The position numbers and the translations under genes are program-made. From assembly GCA_900555525.1 (NCBI GenBank), contig USLP01000036.1, positions 1-9,028 of the forward strand: a DNA stretch of 9,028 nucleotides, in the 5' to 3' direction. Below, in pieces: positions 6,687 through 9,028 of the stretch. The notes below the pieces were generated by a model. That model saw nothing but the letters and a program-made list of their open reading frames with translations, did no database searches and was not told the origin of the DNA. Position 1 is the first letter of the stretch. Every line of letters begins with the position of its first letter. The stretch is from an uncultured Eubacteriales bacterium (GTDB lineage: Bacteria; Bacillota; Clostridia; UMGS1840).

Positions 6687-6916
6687 TAAAGATAGGTGAT
6701 TTATATATATATTGGTCAGCTGCTTATAAAGCTTATATTTCAAGGTTTTAAAATTATAGTTATGGCAGGCGTGCTTATTTATGAACATTTTCAGAAGAGG
6801 TAAGTTTAAACCAATTGAAAATAGGCAAAGAAATTTAAATTAATAGGTTATCAAATAATACGAACTTTCATATAAACAGAAAAAATTATCTGTAATCAGA
6901 AAAGGAGCGTATTATT
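6687..6916. other. AT-rich intergenic stretch between the array and the HTH gene
   Basis: This is about 230 nt with no clear further repeat, tRNA or long ORF. A 35-codon frame (GTG 6696 to the stop at 6801-6803) encodes a hydrophobic peptide ending VLIYEHFQKR, but I cannot establish that it is expressed. The right end holds a candidate promoter and ribosome site for the HTH gene. No anti-repeat resembling a tracrRNA was seen, as expected for type VI-D. Confidence 0.5.
6848..6893 (+). promoter_or_regulatory. Candidate promoter and dyad upstream of the HTH gene
   Basis: TTATCA (6848-6853), 17 nt, and TATAAA (6871-6876) form a moderate promoter. ACAGA-N8-TCTGT (6876-6893) is a short dyad just downstream of the -10, where a repressor could block initiation. 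Autoregulation by the HTH product is a guess from position only. Confidence 0.35.
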
Positions 6917-7219
6917 ATGATAAAAAAATTCAATGAAAGTCCCGCTGTTAAAGCAGGACATTTTTTGAAAAACGAGTTGAAAAGACGTGGAATTACACAA
7001 GAAAAGTTTGCGGAACATCTCTATGTTGATCCGCGTACTGTACGCAGATGGGTCAAAGACGGAGTTAATTCCGTTAATACTCTGTGGGATATAGTATGTT
7101 TTTTCGAACTTGAAAACATAGGGGTCATCTTCTCTTCGGAGAACGATGACCCCTATGCTTTTATTTTAGTATTGAGTTTTGTATTTGAAGTATTTTTGGG
7201 AAAATTGAAAAATATGTGA
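6917..7219 (+). CDS. Small XRE-type helix-turn-helix protein
   Basis: This is a 100-residue protein from an ATG preceded by AAAGGAG (6901-6907, 9-nt spacing). Residues about 14-62 form a Cro/XRE-like helix-turn-helix: FLKNELKRRGITQEKFAEHL, then the recognition segment VDPRTVRRWVKDG and a closing helix NTLWDIVCFFEL. It probably binds DNA and could regulate the neighbouring CRISPR genes, but no target is proven. The C-terminus is odd: from residue 68 the codons run through a long hairpin (7113-7162) and then encode a hydrophobic tail, FILVLSFVFEVFLGKLKNM, ending inside the right direct repeat. The tail may therefore be an accidental extension made when the cassette boundary formed. It is not the WYL-domain accessory known from some VI-D loci. 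Confidence 0.75.
   Translation: MIKKFNESPAVKAGHFLKNELKRRGITQEKFAEHLYVDPRTVRRWVKDGVNSVNTLWDIVCFFELENIGVIFSSENDDPYAFILVLSFVFEVFLGKLKNM
7113..7162. terminator. Long hairpin with TTCG tetraloop, bidirectional terminator-like
   Basis: GGGGTCATC-TTCTC (7121-7134) pairs with GAGAA-C-GATGACCCC (7139-7153) around a TTCG loop (7135-7138), with one bulged C. Pairing extends outward through CATA/TATG and AAAA/TTTT with a further single bulge. The A tract on one side and T tract on the other fit a terminator working in both directions. It lies inside the 3' part of the HTH reading frame, which is unusual. Confidence 0.7.
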
Positions 7220-7249
7220 AATGTAAAATCCGTGAAAAATATGTAAAAA
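7208..7249 (+). repeat. Right copy of long direct repeat bracketing the CRISPR-Cas block
   Basis: This is the partner of 2464-2505, with 32 nt identical at 7218-7249 and 8 of 10 matching at 7208-7217. It begins within the last codons of the HTH gene and runs into the A tract of the next hairpin. It marks the right boundary of the AT-rich CRISPR block against the GH95 pseudogene. Confidence 0.85.
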
Positions 7250-7275
7250 AATATGCCCGCATGGGGCATATTTTT
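7247..7275. terminator. Bidirectional rho-independent terminator
   Basis: AAAAATATGCCC (7247-7258), loop GCATG, and GGGCATATTTTT (7264-7275) form a perfect 12-bp stem with an A tract on one side and a T tract on the other. It sits between the converging HTH gene and GH95 pseudogene, 27 nt after the HTH stop, and overlaps the GH95 stop codon, so it can end both transcripts. Confidence 0.88.
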
Positions 7276-8418
7276 ACAATTCTATGATTATTTCTTCGTC
7301 TTTTTTTGTGTCAAATTCGTTTGTTTTGCCGTTCGGAAGCTTTAGCTTCAGCTTTCCGCCGTTATGAGAAACGACTTTTACATAGGTCGGTTTGCCGTCC
7401 TGCCATTTTGCGTCAACTGTGAAGTTTCCTCTTGCGCAAAGACCTTTAAAGCTTCCGTCCTTCCATGATTCGGGCAGGGCGGGGAGCAATGATATAATTC
7501 TCTCGCCCAAGCTTCCCTCATGGCTTTGCAGAAGCATTTCCGCAAAGCCTGCGCTTCCTTTATTTCGTTGTAATCGGTTTTTAGCGTTTTTTCAACCTTT
7601 TCTTTCAAAATCGAAACAAAATCCCTGCTTCTGTCAAAATCAAACGTGTTTACGTCATAATCCGTTTCAACATCGGCAAAAATAACCGCTTCGCTTGCGT
7701 CCTTAACCTCAATTATTCCGTCATGTGAGGAAAGCTGACCGTCCGTTTTTATCGCCATATATGAGCCGAAGCGCAGATTTTCTCCGCCCTTTCCGAACAT
7801 TTCATTATCCTCGTCTATAATTTGACCGACAGTTAAAACTCCGTTTTCGGTATTCGTTACGGTGATTTTTTGCCCGTCTCCGTTTTTCTGCCTTTCCTCT
7901 GCATTTTTTTCTCTTATAAGGCTTGATTTAAACGAGAATTTTTCGCCGTTTTTCGTTTTTATGCGGAAGCATACAACATCATACTTCTGCGAAATGAAAC
8001 ATTCTTCCTCATATTCCGCACCGTTCTTTTTGTATGAGCATGAGGTTATACCCGTTTTGAGGTCAAGCTCCTTTATGTAGTCGGAAATGTCCGATTTGTC
8101 GGAAAAGTCTATGAAAATGTCGCCTGCCGTCTGATAATGACGTACACGGGGCGGATTTGCAAGCAAATATTTATCGCTTAATTCGCCTGCCTTTTCATAC
8201 TCCTCATTAAAAAGCAGTGTTCTTATTTCCTGCATAATTTCGGGCGAGGTGGAATATTCCTCTTTAAGCTGTCTGCCCGTCCACAGTGATTCTTCGTTTA
8301 GCTGAATTTGCTCTCTTTTGGGGTTGCCGTAAAACATTGCGGCAAGTCTGCCGTTTCCTAAAGGAAGGGCATTGAGCCAGCCGTCCTTGAATTGATTATA
8401 CCATAGCTTTGTTGACAC
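7274..8418 (-). pseudogene. GH95 family alpha-L-fucosidase-like gene with internal deletion and frame break
   Basis: Family 95 enzymes are large (about 750-800 residue) fucosidases/galactosidases. The N-terminal part is intact from GTG 8418 (GGAGG about 8 nt upstream), beginning MSTKLWYNQFKDGWLNALPL, then GNGRLAAM and QIQLNEESLWTGR. It covers the beta-sandwich domain and the linker up to DYNEIKEA at about residue 289. At 7548-7555 it jumps, in another frame, to the family C-terminus: AGFAEMLLQSHEG, LLPALPESWKDGS, VDAKWQDGK, about 92 residues to the stop. The (alpha/alpha)6 catalytic barrel between them, including the usual QIDGNFG stretch, is missing. Left in its first frame, the N-terminal part would run on to a stop at about 7378. 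The product cannot be an active enzyme. A fresh deletion or an assembly collapse could both give this. Confidence 0.85.
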
Positions 8419-8450
8419 TTTTTTGTCCTCCAAAATATAATAATACTTAT

Positions 8451-8515
8451 ATTATATATCACATCCGTTATATTTTAAAGGGGTAAATTTTAAATATAAC
8501 AGGGGTGAAATTTTA
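8451..8515 (-). promoter_or_regulatory. Activator-type promoter for the GH95 gene with tandem boxes
   Basis: On the minus strand TATAAT (8456-8451) lies 17 nt after a poor -35 (TTTAAA, 8479-8474). Directly upstream are two near-identical boxes, TAAAATTTCACCCCT (8515-8501) and TAAAATTTACCCCT (8492-8479), about 22 nt apart. Tandem boxes abutting a weak -35 are the usual layout for an AraC-type activator of a sugar gene. The activator itself is not in the window. Confidence 0.45.
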
Positions 8516-8519
8516 CTAT

Positions 8520-8548
8520 ATTATACAGTATAAAAAGTATTTTTTCAA
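8520..8548 (-). promoter_or_regulatory. Second candidate promoter with operator-like palindrome
   Basis: TTGAAA (8548-8543), 17 nt, TATAAT (8525-8520) reads toward the GH95 gene and overlaps the stop codon of the upstream oxidoreductase gene. TTATAC-A-GTATAA (8521-8533) is a palindrome covering the -10. In such AT-rich DNA the match may be partly chance. Confidence 0.4.
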
Positions 8549-9028
8549 GGATTATTTCCGACTTGTTTTGAAGTCGGTTTATATTCGGAAATTATTTTAA
8601 GAGCAGTTCTTGCTCCGTCTGCGGCGGCGCTTACGATTCCGCCTGCGTAGCCTGCGCCTTCACCGCAGGGGTAAAGCCCGAAAACGCTGTCGGACTGCCT
8701 GCTTTCGTTTCGGGTAATCCGAAGCGGAGCGGACGTACGTGTTTCGCATGCCGTCAAAACAGCTCCGCAGCCTATAAAGCCGGGCATGGTTTTGTCAAAC
8801 GCAAAAAATCCCTCTTTAAGTCCGTTCGTTATAAATTCGGGGAAAAGCTCGGAAAAATCCGTTTCCTTTACTCCGAGGGCGTATGTCGGTTCGGGAATGT
8901 TTGCCGCTTCCTTTATTTTAAGAAAATCGGATAGTTTCATTATAGGCGCAGTGTAGTTTTTTCCGCCCAGAATAAACGCATTTTGTTCGATTTTTTTTGT
9001 GACATTAAGTCTGTCACAACTTCTCGTG
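8545..9028 (-). CDS. FAD-dependent oxidoreductase (COG2509-like), partial: 5' end outside window
   Basis: This is the C-terminal 160 residues of a flavoprotein dehydrogenase of unknown substrate. The frame is open past ATG 8940 to the window edge and encodes conserved sequence there (FILGGKNYTAPIMKLSDFLK), so 8940 is not the start. Family-typical blocks follow: GFFAFDKTMPGFIGCGAVLT, CETRTSAPLRITRNES, and the FAD-binding motif GLYPCGEGAGYAGGIVSAAA with DGARTALKII. It stops at 8545. It is transcribed in the same direction as the GH95 pseudogene, 126 nt upstream of it. Its GC content resembles the pst genes, marking it as resident chromosomal DNA. Confidence 0.88.
   Translation of the reverse strand, partial: TRSCDRLNVTKKIEQNAFILGGKNYTAPIMKLSDFLKIKEAANIPEPTYALGVKETDFSELFPEFITNGLKEGFFAFDKTMPGFIGCGAVLTACETRTSAPLRITRNESRQSDSVFGLYPCGEGAGYAGGIVSAAADGARTALKIISEYKPTSKQVGNNP

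Noticed and set aside
6862..6871. GAACTTTCAT as a third degenerate repeat
   Set aside because: Only the first few bases agree with the repeat start and spacing from repeat 2 does not fit a spacer.
6509..6916. tracrRNA or anti-repeat near the array
   Set aside because: No stretch complementary to the repeat was found, and type VI-D does not use a tracrRNA.
2464..7249. Insertion sequence or integrase-borne island between the direct repeats
   Set aside because: No transposase, integrase or clear terminal inverted repeats are visible inside the repeats, so only a repeat-bounded cassette is claimed.

Overview
The window carries a complete-looking type VI-D CRISPR-Cas locus (cas13d, cas1, cas2, a minimal CRISPR array and a small HTH gene) set between ordinary chromosomal genes. 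The flanks are a phosphate-uptake operon (pstS-pstC-pstA), a broken family 95 glycoside hydrolase gene and the end of an FAD-dependent oxidoreductase gene. The effector resembles, from memory, the Cas13d of Eubacterium siraeum. With the lipoprotein-type PstS, strong Shine-Dalgarno sites and low GC, this points to a gut clostridium (Bacillota, Eubacterium siraeum/Ruminococcus-like). The cas region is visibly more AT-rich than the genes on either side.

Layout, left to right. Positions 1-2378 on the minus strand hold pstA (cut by the window edge), pstC and pstS, a tight phosphate ABC-transporter operon read leftwards. Positions 2379-2656 hold divergent control DNA: Pho-box-like repeats for pstS and a perfect-consensus promoter (TTGACA, 17 bp, TATAAT) for cas13d. 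Positions 2657-6508 on the plus strand hold cas13d (881 codons, both HEPN RxxxxH motifs intact), cas1 (apparently without an ATG/GTG/TTG start) and cas2 (TTG start, overlapping cas1). A second perfect-consensus promoter lies 8 nt after cas2 and drives an array of two 36-nt repeats and one 35-nt spacer (6580-6686), the second repeat being degenerate. A 230-nt mostly non-coding stretch and a 100-residue XRE-type HTH gene (6917-7219) follow. Two strong hairpins lie at 7113-7162 and 7247-7275. Positions 7274-8418 on the minus strand are a GH95 pseudogene that has lost its catalytic barrel, and 8545-9028 on the minus strand is the 3' part of an FAD-dependent oxidoreductase gene.

The most telling structure is a direct repeat, 32 bp identical (about 42 bp with two mismatches), at 2464-2505 and 7208-7249. 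It brackets the whole cas13d-cas1-cas2-CRISPR-HTH block. The left copy is the Pho-box-like DNA upstream of pstS. This suggests the CRISPR block arrived as a discrete cassette and left a duplicated or recombined boundary; no integrase or transposase is visible.

How the parts would work together: Cas1-Cas2 would add spacers at the leader end of the array. The array transcript would be cut by Cas13d, and the crRNA would guide its HEPN nuclease to complementary RNA. The HTH protein is a candidate local regulator. The Cas13d assignment is firm from motifs and remembered family sequence; the cassette history, the cas1 start and the regulatory roles are inference.
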